From Deltaproteobacteria bacterium CG03_land_8_20_14_0_80_45_14 (lineage in GTDB: Bacteria > Desulfobacterota > BSN033 > UBA1163), in the NCBI GenBank assembly GCA_002780715.1, contig PEUO01000041.1, positions 1 through 34,826 of the forward strand: a stretch of DNA of 34,826 bases, given 5' to 3'. The position numbers were made by a program, and so were the translations under genes. Below are positions 18,945 through 27,810 of this stretch, piece by piece; the first letter of the stretch is position 1, and the number at the start of each line of letters is the position of its first letter. Below the pieces are notes generated by a model. The model was not told the origin of the DNA, ran no database searches, and saw only the letters and a program-made list of their open reading frames with translations.

Positions 18945-19346
18945 TTATTTTCCCACCTCTTTCAATAAAGTCGTTAACCGACTAAAGTCTTTTTCTTCTA
19001 TATATTGAAACTGCAATCCATATCGGTGCTCGCCCCAACTTTCCCTGGCAGCCAAATCACACCAGACCACTTTGGCCACCGCTTTAACCGTGTCCAATTC
19101 TAAGCCTCTTACATAAAATATCTCAATTTTCAATAAAGTTCCTATCGCGACCCTTTCGGGTAGATAGACGAGAAGTCCCCCCTCGCTTGCATTCGCTACC
19201 ATCCCTCCAAAGGTTTCTTTCCCATCAACACGGGAATAATCTAGGGGCAGCTCGACACTAAACCTTGGATGTTTCCTCTTTTCAATCGAGAGGACACCCA
19301 TTTTGGTTTGTGAGGCAGATTGATTTTGTTGATTCATTTTGTACAT
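18945..19346 (-). CDS. PilZ domain protein, paralogue of 16383..16769
   Basis: IEKRKHPRFSVELPLDYSRV...VANASEGGLLVYLPERVAIG...YGLQFQYIEEKDFSRL. Confidence 0.88.
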   Translation of the reverse strand: MYKMNQQNQSASQTKMGVLSIEKRKHPRFSVELPLDYSRVDGKETFGGMVANASEGGLLVYLPERVAIGTLLKIEIFYVRGLELDTVKAVAKVVWCDLAARESWGEHRYGLQFQYIEEKDFSRLTTLLKEVGK

Positions 19347-19370
19347 TTTTAGTTTGGGTTAATTTAAAAA

Positions 19371-19386
19371 TGCATTTTTAATGCCA
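19371..19386 (-). promoter_or_regulatory. Candidate sigma54 (-24/-12) promoter upstream of the PilZ gene
   Basis: Minus strand TGGCAT-TAAAA-ATGCA: GG and GC dinucleotides at sigma54 spacing. Confidence 0.4.
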
Positions 19387-19658
19387 TTTCCTCCCTTTCT
19401 CTTAAAAACCTCCCTTTTGCTTCAAATTTTGGTCAATATTTTACCATATCCATTTAAGATTTGTACATTAAATCATTAGCAAAAATAATACCAATTTCAT
19501 TATTTTTTAAACCCTTTTACAAATTGTCATATTCTTATTATTAGAAAGAGGATATTGTAAATGGGGAAAAGAGTATATTCCTTTTAAAAAGGGGGGTTAT
19601 AAATTTTTAAGTGGATTTTTATTCAATGGATACTTTTTTTAAAGCCTATGAAATATTT

Positions 19659-20195
19659 TCACTGTCTTACCCATTCCGGCTTTGCTTTATAGAGTTCAGC
19701 TTCTTCCGGAATCTTTTTTTCTAGCATGTTCTTGGCTTCTTCAATCTGAATTTTACATTGGTCCATTTCATTCTTGACTTGGTCTCTTTCTCTCCGAAGA
19801 TTTCCTCTCTCCGCTGTACTCTTTGAATCATTAAACCTCTCTGTCAATTTATTATACTTAGCCCTCAAAATTTCCAATTTATCTTGATATTCTCTTAATT
19901 TCTTTTTCCATTCCTCCACTCGTCCCTTCCAATAGTCTTCTCCCCTTCCTAATCGATCCCTATAAGTTTCCTCTTTTTTCTTAGGGGTTGCTCCCCCCTC
20001 AACTTTCGTTTCTTCCTTCTCTTCTGGCAACCCAATTTTTTCAGCCTTAAGTCGATATCTCTCTGGAACTTGCATGATATCATCTGTGAAAGAGACCACT
20101 CCTTTTTCATCAACCCATTTGTAAACCTCTGCAAAAGAGATGTCTGAAATAAAGAAGATGAATAAAATAATAACTAAAATTCGTTTCATAACCAT
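19659..20195 (-). CDS. Exported DUF4124 domain protein with coiled coil
   Basis: Signal peptide MKRILVIILFIFFISDISFA then EVYKWVDEKGVVSFTDDIMQVPERYR (DUF4124), Lys/Glu coiled coil. Start may be 20189. Confidence 0.85.
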   Translation of the reverse strand: MVMKRILVIILFIFFISDISFAEVYKWVDEKGVVSFTDDIMQVPERYRLKAEKIGLPEEKEETKVEGGATPKKKEETYRDRLGRGEDYWKGRVEEWKKKLREYQDKLEILRAKYNKLTERFNDSKSTAERGNLRRERDQVKNEMDQCKIQIEEAKNMLEKKIPEEAELYKAKPEWVRQ

Positions 20196-20201
20196 TTTTT
20201 G

Positions 20202-20218
20202 AGCAATTCTTGTGCCAA
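20202..20218 (-). promoter_or_regulatory. Candidate sigma54 (-24/-12) promoter upstream of the DUF4124 gene
   Basis: Minus strand TTGGCACAAGAATTGCT = TGGCAC-N5-TTGCT, close to the consensus TGGCACG-N4-TTGCW. Confidence 0.5.
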
Positions 20219-20272
20219 ATATCTTTTAGATATTGATTTTAAATTATGATATATTATTATTTGATTAGCCAG

Positions 20273-20356
20273 TACATCAAACCATAGCGCCTCCTTGTTT
20301 CACCCCCATTTGATGTATTGGTTGGGGTCAGTTATGGCCCTCCTCTAACTGATCCC
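20273..20356. repeat. Two adjacent inverted repeats (structured intergenic element)
   Basis: TACATCAAA (20273-20281)/TTTGATGTA (20309-20317), perfect 9 bp; GGGGTCAGTTA (20324-20334)/TAACTGATCCC (20346-20356), one bulge. Confidence 0.65.
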
Positions 20357-20533
20357 TTTTAATTTAATCAATAGAATTATTAGGTTAAGTGTGTTTCCCA
20401 CATTTTTTGTGAATACCCTGTTGAAAACTTTAATCTTTTAATCTAAAAATGGCCTATTCTATATTTTTTTAGCAAAATGCCTAATCTTTAATCAATATAA
20501 TCCTCAATAATTATTAGAGGTTATTCTTAATTT

Positions 20534-21256
20534 TTAACCCAAACCGTTCTTCTTCACTCCTCGCACTACTTCCGATGGAAATCCGAGTTGGGATACAAAT
20601 TCCCTGTGAAATTCTCTAAACCCTATCTTTTCGAGAAAAGGTTGGGCCATGACCCCTCTGCATCCAGCTAAGAGAGGTGGCCTTAGTTTATAAATCCCTT
20701 CATAAATTTGATTCAACCATCTCTCCCCTTTTGTCATGTTGGCTAAAATGATTCTGCCCCCATCTTTTAGAACTCTTTTAAATTCCAAAAGAATGGGAAT
20801 GAAATCTTCAACAGGAAGGATGTCCAAGAGATATTGGCTCATGATGACATCAAACGTTTCGTCCTCGAAAGGAAGATGCCGACAATCGCAGAGATGGAGG
20901 GTATAATTCCTTTGTTTTGTTTTAAAAATTCTTTTTCTTGCCTTCTCCACCATTTTCATGGAGACATCGATTCCATCCACCCATCCATTCTGATTCCTCT
21001 TCAGTATCTCCACAAAATTGAGTCCGGTTCCAAGGGCAACTTCCAAAACTTTTTCTCCGTTCTGAATTGCAGCGATCTCTAATGCCCTTTGACGAGCTTT
21101 TGACTCCATCAAAATTCCAAACAAATCATAGACCGGAGCAATCCAATTATATTTCCGAATAAGTTCTTGATGTGTGTATCTTGCCTCTAAAATCTCTTGT
21201 TTCATTGATAGACTCCCGTGACTCATGTGAGGGCTTTTAACCCCACTATTCCCCAT
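20534..21256 (-). CDS. Class I SAM-dependent methyltransferase (UbiE/methyltransf_11-like)
   Basis: VLEVALGTGLNFVEIL, DGIDVSMKMVEKAR, LPFEDETFDVIMSQYLL, FKRVLKDGGRIILANM. Start may be an internal Met. Confidence 0.9.
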   Translation of the reverse strand: MGNSGVKSPHMSHGSLSMKQEILEARYTHQELIRKYNWIAPVYDLFGILMESKARQRALEIAAIQNGEKVLEVALGTGLNFVEILKRNQNGWVDGIDVSMKMVEKARKRIFKTKQRNYTLHLCDCRHLPFEDETFDVIMSQYLLDILPVEDFIPILLEFKRVLKDGGRIILANMTKGERWLNQIYEGIYKLRPPLLAGCRGVMAQPFLEKIGFREFHREFVSQLGFPSEVVRGVKKNGLG

Positions 21257-21286
21257 CCCTCAGAGGGAAAAATGATCTGGAAATAA

Positions 21287-21314
21287 ATTATAGGATTTGA
21301 AGGAGAAGAGTCAA
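21287..21314 (-). promoter_or_regulatory. Candidate sigma70-type promoter for the methyltransferase gene
   Basis: Minus strand TTGACT (21314-21309) - 16 nt - TATAAT (21292-21287); -35 overlaps the stop codon of the VWA gene. Confidence 0.6.
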
Positions 21315-22984
21315 GATTTTTTTATATGAGTCGGGTTAAAATAATCCCTTATCCTTCCGAGAACAAGGTGGGGGATATCTTCTTTTCGTTTGACCGTATA
21401 GATGCTGATGTTTTTCCTTTTCTCAACAGCCTTTTCAAATCGGGCTGCATAAGGGTTGTCTCCAATGTGAACGGCCGTCACCCGGTTTTGGATCTGTCCA
21501 AAAAATCCGATCAATGCCTCAAGGTTGGTAATTTTCATATCGGTAATGATGAAGAGATCCAAGTTTTTCTTCCCCTGGGTCAATGGGATTAAATCCTCTA
21601 AGTCCAACGCCGTCCCACCCCCAAAATATTTACAAAGAACGCGGTAGATGTCCTCTCGCTGGTCTGTATAATTCAAAATATCCTTTCCCCCCATCGGGGC
21701 ATCACTGAAATTATAGATAGCTACTTTTGAACCATTTTGAAGATAGGCATTGGTGGCACAGGCTGCTCCCAGAACAGCATAGGAGAGGCTTTTTCGAGGG
21801 TTGATCATACTTCCTGAAGAATCGATGGCAATTAAGCAATCGGGAGTGCCTTCCATTTTTCCTCTCCCTTTCCCCTCTCTTTTCGTCCAAATCTGAGTGA
21901 TACCTGGCATGATCTTCCCAAAACTGGTCCAAATATCCACGTCTTGAAAAGGTGACCCAATCTCCCAGGGAGAATGAGAATGTGGATGGAGGGACCCTTT
22001 TTCTTCCAAAGGGACTTTCTTGATAGGGATCGAATAATTTTCCGCCAGCTTCATATAGAAAAGGATGTCTGCATCGATGGGACTCCCTTGACCTCTCCCC
22101 ATCCCTCCTTCCATTCCATAACCCGCCCCTTTTAATTCGTCGGAAAAGTCCTCCACGACATCTTTGAATTCGGACAAAACCATGGTCTGCCTTGCATAAT
22201 CCCTTAAACCCTGATCGATCTCTTCGTTGGAATAGTGGTTCAAATAGTCCTCCCCTTGAGGATTGTGTTCCCCTTTCCCTCCCTTGCTCCCTTGTTGTTT
22301 CTGTTCTTCAACGAGAAGGGGTTTGAGAGAGCGGGCAAACTTTCGGATACTCTCTCCCCATCGTGAGCGATCCAAATAGGGAATTCGTGCAAGTCTTCGG
22401 ACAATATCTGCGTGTCCTTTCACGCTCATCTTGGAAGGCGGAATTCCCAAATCGATTCCCCAAATCTTTTGGTAAAGGAAAGCGATCACTTCCTCGATCG
22501 TCCCTTTTTTCAGGTTTCGATGTAATTCTGGAATCTCCGTAAACCTCTTTCTAACACAATGGGTATCCGCAATGACATCGATAAAGTAATTGGACATCTG
22601 TTTGGCCAATTCCTTATCGCCCACCACTTTCTTTGCCTCTGCATAAAGCCTGAGATGTGTATGGAAATCCCATGGGCAGAAGGTGTAATGGGTAATCCCA
22701 TGATCGAGAAGAGCCTCGATGACTCTTTTTTCAGGCATCTTGTCTTTCATTTGTGAAACAAAAGCACCATTGATGGTCATCTGCTTCTGTTTCATCTCCA
22801 ACCCAACGCCTTCTCCCTCTTCACCCTCACCCTGCTCCGGGTCAGGGATCCCCTTGACCTTGGGCATAGGGATCTCAGGATAGAGATGTTTTCTCCTCAA
22901 CTTGGGCCAAATCTCTTCAATGATCGATTGATAATGTTGTTCTTCCATCCTTAATCGCTGAGGTTCAACAAATCTTCTCTTCAT
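21311..22984 (-). CDS. VWA (von Willebrand factor A) domain protein, MoxR-partner type
   Basis: CLIAIDSSGSMINPRKSLSYAVLGA (MIDAS DxSxS), YFGGGTALDLEDLIP, DLFIITDMKITN. Confidence 0.9.
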   Translation of the reverse strand: MKRRFVEPQRLRMEEQHYQSIIEEIWPKLRRKHLYPEIPMPKVKGIPDPEQGEGEEGEGVGLEMKQKQMTINGAFVSQMKDKMPEKRVIEALLDHGITHYTFCPWDFHTHLRLYAEAKKVVGDKELAKQMSNYFIDVIADTHCVRKRFTEIPELHRNLKKGTIEEVIAFLYQKIWGIDLGIPPSKMSVKGHADIVRRLARIPYLDRSRWGESIRKFARSLKPLLVEEQKQQGSKGGKGEHNPQGEDYLNHYSNEEIDQGLRDYARQTMVLSEFKDVVEDFSDELKGAGYGMEGGMGRGQGSPIDADILFYMKLAENYSIPIKKVPLEEKGSLHPHSHSPWEIGSPFQDVDIWTSFGKIMPGITQIWTKREGKGRGKMEGTPDCLIAIDSSGSMINPRKSLSYAVLGAACATNAYLQNGSKVAIYNFSDAPMGGKDILNYTDQREDIYRVLCKYFGGGTALDLEDLIPLTQGKKNLDLFIITDMKITNLEALIGFFGQIQNRVTAVHIGDNPYAARFEKAVEKRKNISIYTVKRKEDIPHLVLGRIRDYFNPTHIKKS

Positions 22985-22986
22985 CT

Positions 22987-23754
22987 TTAGTAATAAAGAT
23001 TGGGATACCGCACTTTTCCTGGATAAACGAGTTTATCCCTCTCGTAGACCTTCCCCTCGACAATATTTCCAAGCCCCCTAACCCTTCCCCCTACATAAAT
23101 TTCTCCTCCCATCATCCATTCACCCGTATGGAGGCCGATGTTCTTCTTGATCAAAATTTTTCCCCCCCTCATCCCTGCCCCTGTCCAGTTCTTTGAATTT
23201 CCCTCAATGACTAACTCCCCCCCCTCAAGGCCAATGCCCGTGAAATCGCCGGTATCTCCCTCGATCATCAATCGCTTTCCTTTTGAAAGTCGAAATCCAA
23301 TGAGATTGATCTCTGTCTTCAGCTCAGAAAGCTTGAGGACGATCTCTTCTTCCATTGCGTAGTTACATAATGCAGAAATGTAGACGCCGGCTGGTCCTGG
23401 GATGAGATACGGAATCCTTTGGGTGTTCTCTAAAGCAAAGCAAAAGTCTTCAATATCCTCTGCCGTATAATCGACCTCCCTTACATATTTCTCCGCCACC
23501 TCATAAGCCTTGATGATCGTATTGTATTGCACCATCCAGACAAGTTCCTTGGCCTCCTCTTCTAAAAGTTTCTCGTATCCCCGGCGGATCCGATCCATCA
23601 CCGCCTCGGTGGATTGGACAATCTGATCCAGGGGGAGGTCAGGGGTGGGGGCAGCAAAGGTTTTAAATTCCTCAAAGGGATTCTTGGTTATCCAGCTTTC
23701 TTTGTCTGGGGGGAGAATGGAACTCTTTTTTGGCGGGGTGGGGGATTTCATCAT
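22987..23754 (-). CDS. GXGXG-motif beta-helix protein (glutamate synthase alpha C-terminal/FwdC-like fold)
   Basis: GDFTGIGLEGGELVIEGNSKNWTGAGMRGGKILIKKNIGLHTGEWMMGGEIYVGGRVRGLGN. Confidence 0.8.
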   Translation of the reverse strand: MMKSPTPPKKSSILPPDKESWITKNPFEEFKTFAAPTPDLPLDQIVQSTEAVMDRIRRGYEKLLEEEAKELVWMVQYNTIIKAYEVAEKYVREVDYTAEDIEDFCFALENTQRIPYLIPGPAGVYISALCNYAMEEEIVLKLSELKTEINLIGFRLSKGKRLMIEGDTGDFTGIGLEGGELVIEGNSKNWTGAGMRGGKILIKKNIGLHTGEWMMGGEIYVGGRVRGLGNIVEGKVYERDKLVYPGKVRYPNLYY

Positions 23755-23799
23755 TAAATCTAGCCTCTCAAAAACACGATAGAAAAAAACGTTCCCGCC

Positions 23800-25140
23800 T
23801 TAGCTCCTTCGGGTATCGATGTCTTTTTTAACTTCCACATAAAGGGGGTGATCCCCTTCCAAGGGTTCCAAATCCCCCCCTTGAAAAACCTTCGATCCGA
23901 CCGCCAAGGCATCTTTCAGATGTTCGCTCTGTTCTCGATATCTCTGAGAAACTGTTTTCACCGCTTCCTTTGCAAGAAAAATAGGGAAGGGATCATCCCT
24001 TTTCGATCTCTCTTTCTGAGAAAGGACCTCGTCCTTCCATTGGATCCGATGGGCCAACGTATAGGGAATGACTGCCTTGATATGTTCGATGTCGATCTCA
24101 GAATCCTCCATCAACCATGCCAATCCCTGCGCATACTGCTTTATAGAGGAAGGGAGTCGATTGGAGGCACAATTTTTAATTTGGCGGCAGAGATATTCCG
24201 TATAGTGACACCCCTCTTCACAGTTTTCGACAACCCGTTTCTGCCCATACCGTTCACAGAAAGACAATTCAGCGAGAAGCATTCGAGTAAAGGCGCTGGC
24301 ATCGAGGTCCAACTCTAAACTTTCCATCTCTGCACGAATTTGATCACGGTCTTGTCTCTGAAAGGACTTGACCCCTAATACTTCATCAAGATATTCCCCG
24401 TAGGCATTACAAACTTCTTCCATTTTAGAAATCTTCCTCTCATAAGCGATCTTGTATTTCAGAATGTGATAAAGCTCCTTTTCATACTTCGAATGTCTAA
24501 GGATATGATCTTTTCGCTTATCCTTCCCAATGAGAAAAGAAAGATTGGCCCCAGGGTATCTCGACTCCACCATGACATCGAATCGATCCACCAGAGGAGC
24601 GATGATGGTATTGGTCCCTCCATCTTGATAATTGGCGGTGGCAAAAAGACAGTATTCCTCGTTAATGATCATCTCATTGAGGTATTCCCAATTCCCTCGA
24701 TCCACCCCATCCAGGATCATGCTCTGTTTGGTTTCTGGAAGGCGATTGATCTCATCCACAATTTTTACTGGGATTTGGGAAAAATTGGTCCACACCACAT
24801 CCTCCTCGCCTCGATTCAATCTGCCCAGATCCGGTCTGCCAATAATTTTTTCCTCTGTTTGTTCCGGGTGCCCTGAAACCTCACTCCCCCAAATCACGCC
24901 CAATGGAAATTGGTAGATGAGGGAGCAGACATATTCTGCGGAGGTTGTCTTCCCCAACCCTGGTTCTCCAATAATCAATTCCTTTCCCTTCTTCAGGCCG
25001 GTAAGAAGGCTTAGCAGGATCGCCGAATTAAAACGCTCTCCTTTAATTTCTATATCTGGACGGTTGAAGTAGAGATGGTCGCTGATAAATTGGTATATTT
25101 CCATTGCTTGTTTCCGATACCCGTTCTTTTCCACGCCCAC
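23800..25140 (-). CDS. MoxR-type AAA+ ATPase
   Basis: Walker A GEPGLGKTT, Walker B PVKIVDEINRLPETKQ, sensor region LFATANYQDGGTNTIIAPLVDRFDVMVE. Confidence 0.92.
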   Translation of the reverse strand: MGVEKNGYRKQAMEIYQFISDHLYFNRPDIEIKGERFNSAILLSLLTGLKKGKELIIGEPGLGKTTSAEYVCSLIYQFPLGVIWGSEVSGHPEQTEEKIIGRPDLGRLNRGEEDVVWTNFSQIPVKIVDEINRLPETKQSMILDGVDRGNWEYLNEMIINEEYCLFATANYQDGGTNTIIAPLVDRFDVMVESRYPGANLSFLIGKDKRKDHILRHSKYEKELYHILKYKIAYERKISKMEEVCNAYGEYLDEVLGVKSFQRQDRDQIRAEMESLELDLDASAFTRMLLAELSFCERYGQKRVVENCEEGCHYTEYLCRQIKNCASNRLPSSIKQYAQGLAWLMEDSEIDIEHIKAVIPYTLAHRIQWKDEVLSQKERSKRDDPFPIFLAKEAVKTVSQRYREQSEHLKDALAVGSKVFQGGDLEPLEGDHPLYVEVKKDIDTRRS

Positions 25141-25222
25141 TATTCCTTTCTCTCTTCTTCTAAATTTTATCTAAGCGCCAAACCTAAAAATCAATTCCCA
25201 ATGATGAATGATCTTAGCTATC

Positions 25223-25251
25223 ATATTAACATGGCCCATGGCCTAAGACAA
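25223..25251 (-). promoter_or_regulatory. Weak sigma70-type promoter candidate for the MoxR-GXGXG-VWA cassette
   Basis: Minus strand TTGTCT (25251-25246) - 17 nt - TAATAT (25228-25223). Confidence 0.35.
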
Positions 25252-25284
25252 GGTTTCACTTTGATAAAGAAAGTGCCGATTCCT

Positions 25285-25464
25285 TCAGCGGAAACGCTTC
25301 TCTCCTGCTCGAATGGCGATCTCCAGTCGGTTTTCTTCGGGGGCATAGGGGCAGGTATATTTTTCGTTAAACTCGCAGAAGGGATTATAGGCACGATTGA
25401 AATCGATCAGCGCCCTCCCTCCAGGCATCGGTTCGATATGGAGATAACGCCCCTGAGGAGCCAT
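25285..25464 (-). pseudogene. DUF1684 C-terminal fragment (59 codons), probable gene remnant
   Basis: Own translation: MAPQGRYLHIEPMPGGRALIDFNRAYNPFCEFNEKYTCPYAPEENRLEIAIRAGEKRFR*. Matches the remembered DUF1684 C-terminal signature (DFNRAYNP-C-F...CP-P-ENRL-I-AGEK). N-terminal two-thirds absent; one codon short of the ORF-track cutoff. Confidence 0.7.
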
Positions 25465-25485
25465 GCGGGGGTTGGGCCATCCTTT

Positions 25486-26919
25486 TTAAACATTCGTCTC
25501 AAAGCTCTCCAAGTTTCCTTCTAGGGTCAGGGCACGCCGAGCAGCCCGTCCTAATTCCTTATCAAAACGATGGGTCGGGGCATAGACTCGGCAAATGGCC
25601 ACTTTTGCTGGGATATATTGAAATAGTCTTTTCAGGGGTTCCCTCGATATTCTTTTCGACCCCGGATCAAAGATCAGAAGGGTCCCCTCCTTTGATTCAT
25701 GCCAGGGATTGAGGGGCCTCGGGTCATGGTGAGCCATATCGACGTGGAATTCTAGCTCTTTCAGGCGTTTCGGTAAAAAGGCTTTGATCCTCTGTTTCAC
25801 CTCTTCGGGTTTTAAAAAAATCGGTCGTCCCATTTCCATCTCTCTTAGGGTGAGTTTTTCCTCAAAGACACTACTCCATTTCAACTTTCTCAAAAGCACT
25901 TCAGCCCACTTCTCTCCCAATTGCCTTTCCCGAGGCGATAAAGATCCTTTCCACTCCGATACCTTCTCCATCACAAACCAGTCTGTGAGCGAGAGGTATC
26001 GGTCTATCTCCTCCAAAGGATGAAACGGGCATAGAATCTCCATCGTCTCTTTAAATATTTCCTGAAGCTGAAGATCAATGGAACGGGTGGTGCGGTGATA
26101 ATAAACATTTGAGTAAAGATAGAGACGCGCATTGAGAAACATGGCCAATGCATCCATTCCTCTTTTATCCAAAGTCAATCCCTCTTGGCGAAAGGAGGTG
26201 TAGTAAAGGAGTCTCCTCCAATCCACCGGACCGATGGAAACCCCGGTCATATAGGCATCTCGCAACACATAATCGATATTATCGAAGGTAAAGATTCCTC
26301 GAAAGAGTTGCTGGAGGAAGTCCAACCATCTCGGATGTTTTCTTCCCTCCTTCTTTTGAGGCCTCTTGATGAGGAAGGCAACCTGCTCCGGATCAATGAC
26401 TTCTGCTTTTTTAAACAGACCGTGGGGACTTCGCCGGATTCCCTTTAAAAGGGGAGAAATTTTTTCTCGGATGAGATGCTGACCTATCTCCTCATGATTC
26501 GTTTTGAACCGAAAAAGATATTGGTCATCAAAAAAATGGCAGAAGGGGCCATGTCCGATATCATGGAGGAGCCCAGCCAGGCGAAGGAGTTCCTCTACAT
26601 AGGGGAAAGAGGGAAGGTCTGCTTTGAAAATCTTGAAGAGAAAGGGATAAAGCTGTTCAGAAAAAGTCCCCGCGACATGCATGGTCCCAAGAGAGTGTTG
26701 AAAACGAGTATGCTCGGCTGTGGGAAATACCCAGCGAGCGCTCTGTAGTTGAAAGATGCGTCGAAGGCGCTGGACCCAGGGGGTATCGATCACACCCCTT
26801 TCTGTTTCCTCCCCTTCTATCCGGTCGGTCATCACAATGTAATGATAAACGGGGTCTGCGATCAATCCGGTCCCCTGAGTGTTCTCTGCCTCTTTCATGT
26901 CCCTGAGACCTTTTTTCAT
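25486..26919 (-). CDS. HD-domain phosphohydrolase (dNTPase/SAMHD1-like family)
   Basis: [71 protein letters not shown]. Confidence 0.92.
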   Translation of the reverse strand: MKKGLRDMKEAENTQGTGLIADPVYHYIVMTDRIEGEETERGVIDTPWVQRLRRIFQLQSARWVFPTAEHTRFQHSLGTMHVAGTFSEQLYPFLFKIFKADLPSFPYVEELLRLAGLLHDIGHGPFCHFFDDQYLFRFKTNHEEIGQHLIREKISPLLKGIRRSPHGLFKKAEVIDPEQVAFLIKRPQKKEGRKHPRWLDFLQQLFRGIFTFDNIDYVLRDAYMTGVSIGPVDWRRLLYYTSFRQEGLTLDKRGMDALAMFLNARLYLYSNVYYHRTTRSIDLQLQEIFKETMEILCPFHPLEEIDRYLSLTDWFVMEKVSEWKGSLSPRERQLGEKWAEVLLRKLKWSSVFEEKLTLREMEMGRPIFLKPEEVKQRIKAFLPKRLKELEFHVDMAHHDPRPLNPWHESKEGTLLIFDPGSKRISREPLKRLFQYIPAKVAICRVYAPTHRFDKELGRAARRALTLEGNLESFETNV

Positions 26920-27146
26920 GAGCCATCGTCAGAAAGTTCGCTCCCTTTCTCTTTGTCTTCGGGACGCTTAACCCCCACCTTACCAGCCGCCACCTCTCGA
27001 AGAGCCGTCACAATGGACCGGTTATCCGTATCGACTAATGGCTTGGCGCCTTTCATGATCATCTTCGCTCTTCTGGCTGCCAAAATCACCAGCTCAAACC
27101 GGCTCTCCACCTCTCTCAGACAATCTTCTACAGTTATTCTAGCCAT
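26916..27146 (-). CDS. rpoZ: DNA-directed RNA polymerase omega subunit
   Basis: [30 protein letters not shown]...[17 protein letters not shown]. Confidence 0.95.
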   Translation of the reverse strand: MARITVEDCLREVESRFELVILAARRAKMIMKGAKPLVDTDNRSIVTALREVAAGKVGVKRPEDKEKGSELSDDGS

Positions 27147-27810
27147 TCTTTTCCTCCCATTTTTTCTTATTTTCCTCGAGAGTTAAATCCTTACCCCTTC
27201 GACATCTTTCTGCAATGATGATGGACTTTAATTTCTCAATGGCATCCTCAACTCTATCATTAATGATCACATAATGGTACCCATAGGCCTCTTCCATATC
27301 TCTTTTGGCATTTGACAAACGAAATTTAACCATCTCGAGGGAGTCCGCCCCTCTATTAATCAATCGTTCTCTCAGAACTTTTAGAGAAGGAGGAAGGAGG
27401 TAAATCAATACGGGTTTGCCAATCTCCTTCATCACCTTCTTTGCTCCCTGCGTATCGATATCCAGAATCAGGTCGATCCCTTCTGACTCCAATTTTTTCA
27501 AATCAGGCCGAGGAGTCCCATACCGATTCCCCAGCACTTCTGCCCACTCTAAGAATTCATTTCTTTCCGCCATTTTCTGAAAGATGGAATGGGAAACGAA
27601 GTGATAGTCCTCCCCCTCCTTCTCATCCGGCCGGGGCAAACGGGTGGTAAAGGAAACAGAGAATTGAAGGCCTGACAACTGTTGGATTACCTCTCTGACC
27701 AAAGTGGTTTTCCCTGCACCCGATGGCGCAGAGATGATAAAAATCAACCCTGCTCCTTTTTCACTCATCTCGTGCTTGAACCCAAACCCCTTTTCGTATA
27801 CAAAACTCAT
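27139..27810 (-). CDS. gmk: Guanylate kinase
   Basis: [64 protein letters not shown]. Start could be an internal Met (MSEKGAG). Confidence 0.97.
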   Translation of the reverse strand: MSFVYEKGFGFKHEMSEKGAGLIFIISAPSGAGKTTLVREVIQQLSGLQFSVSFTTRLPRPDEKEGEDYHFVSHSIFQKMAERNEFLEWAEVLGNRYGTPRPDLKKLESEGIDLILDIDTQGAKKVMKEIGKPVLIYLLPPSLKVLRERLINRGADSLEMVKFRLSNAKRDMEEAYGYHYVIINDRVEDAIEKLKSIIIAERCRRGKDLTLEENKKKWEEKNG

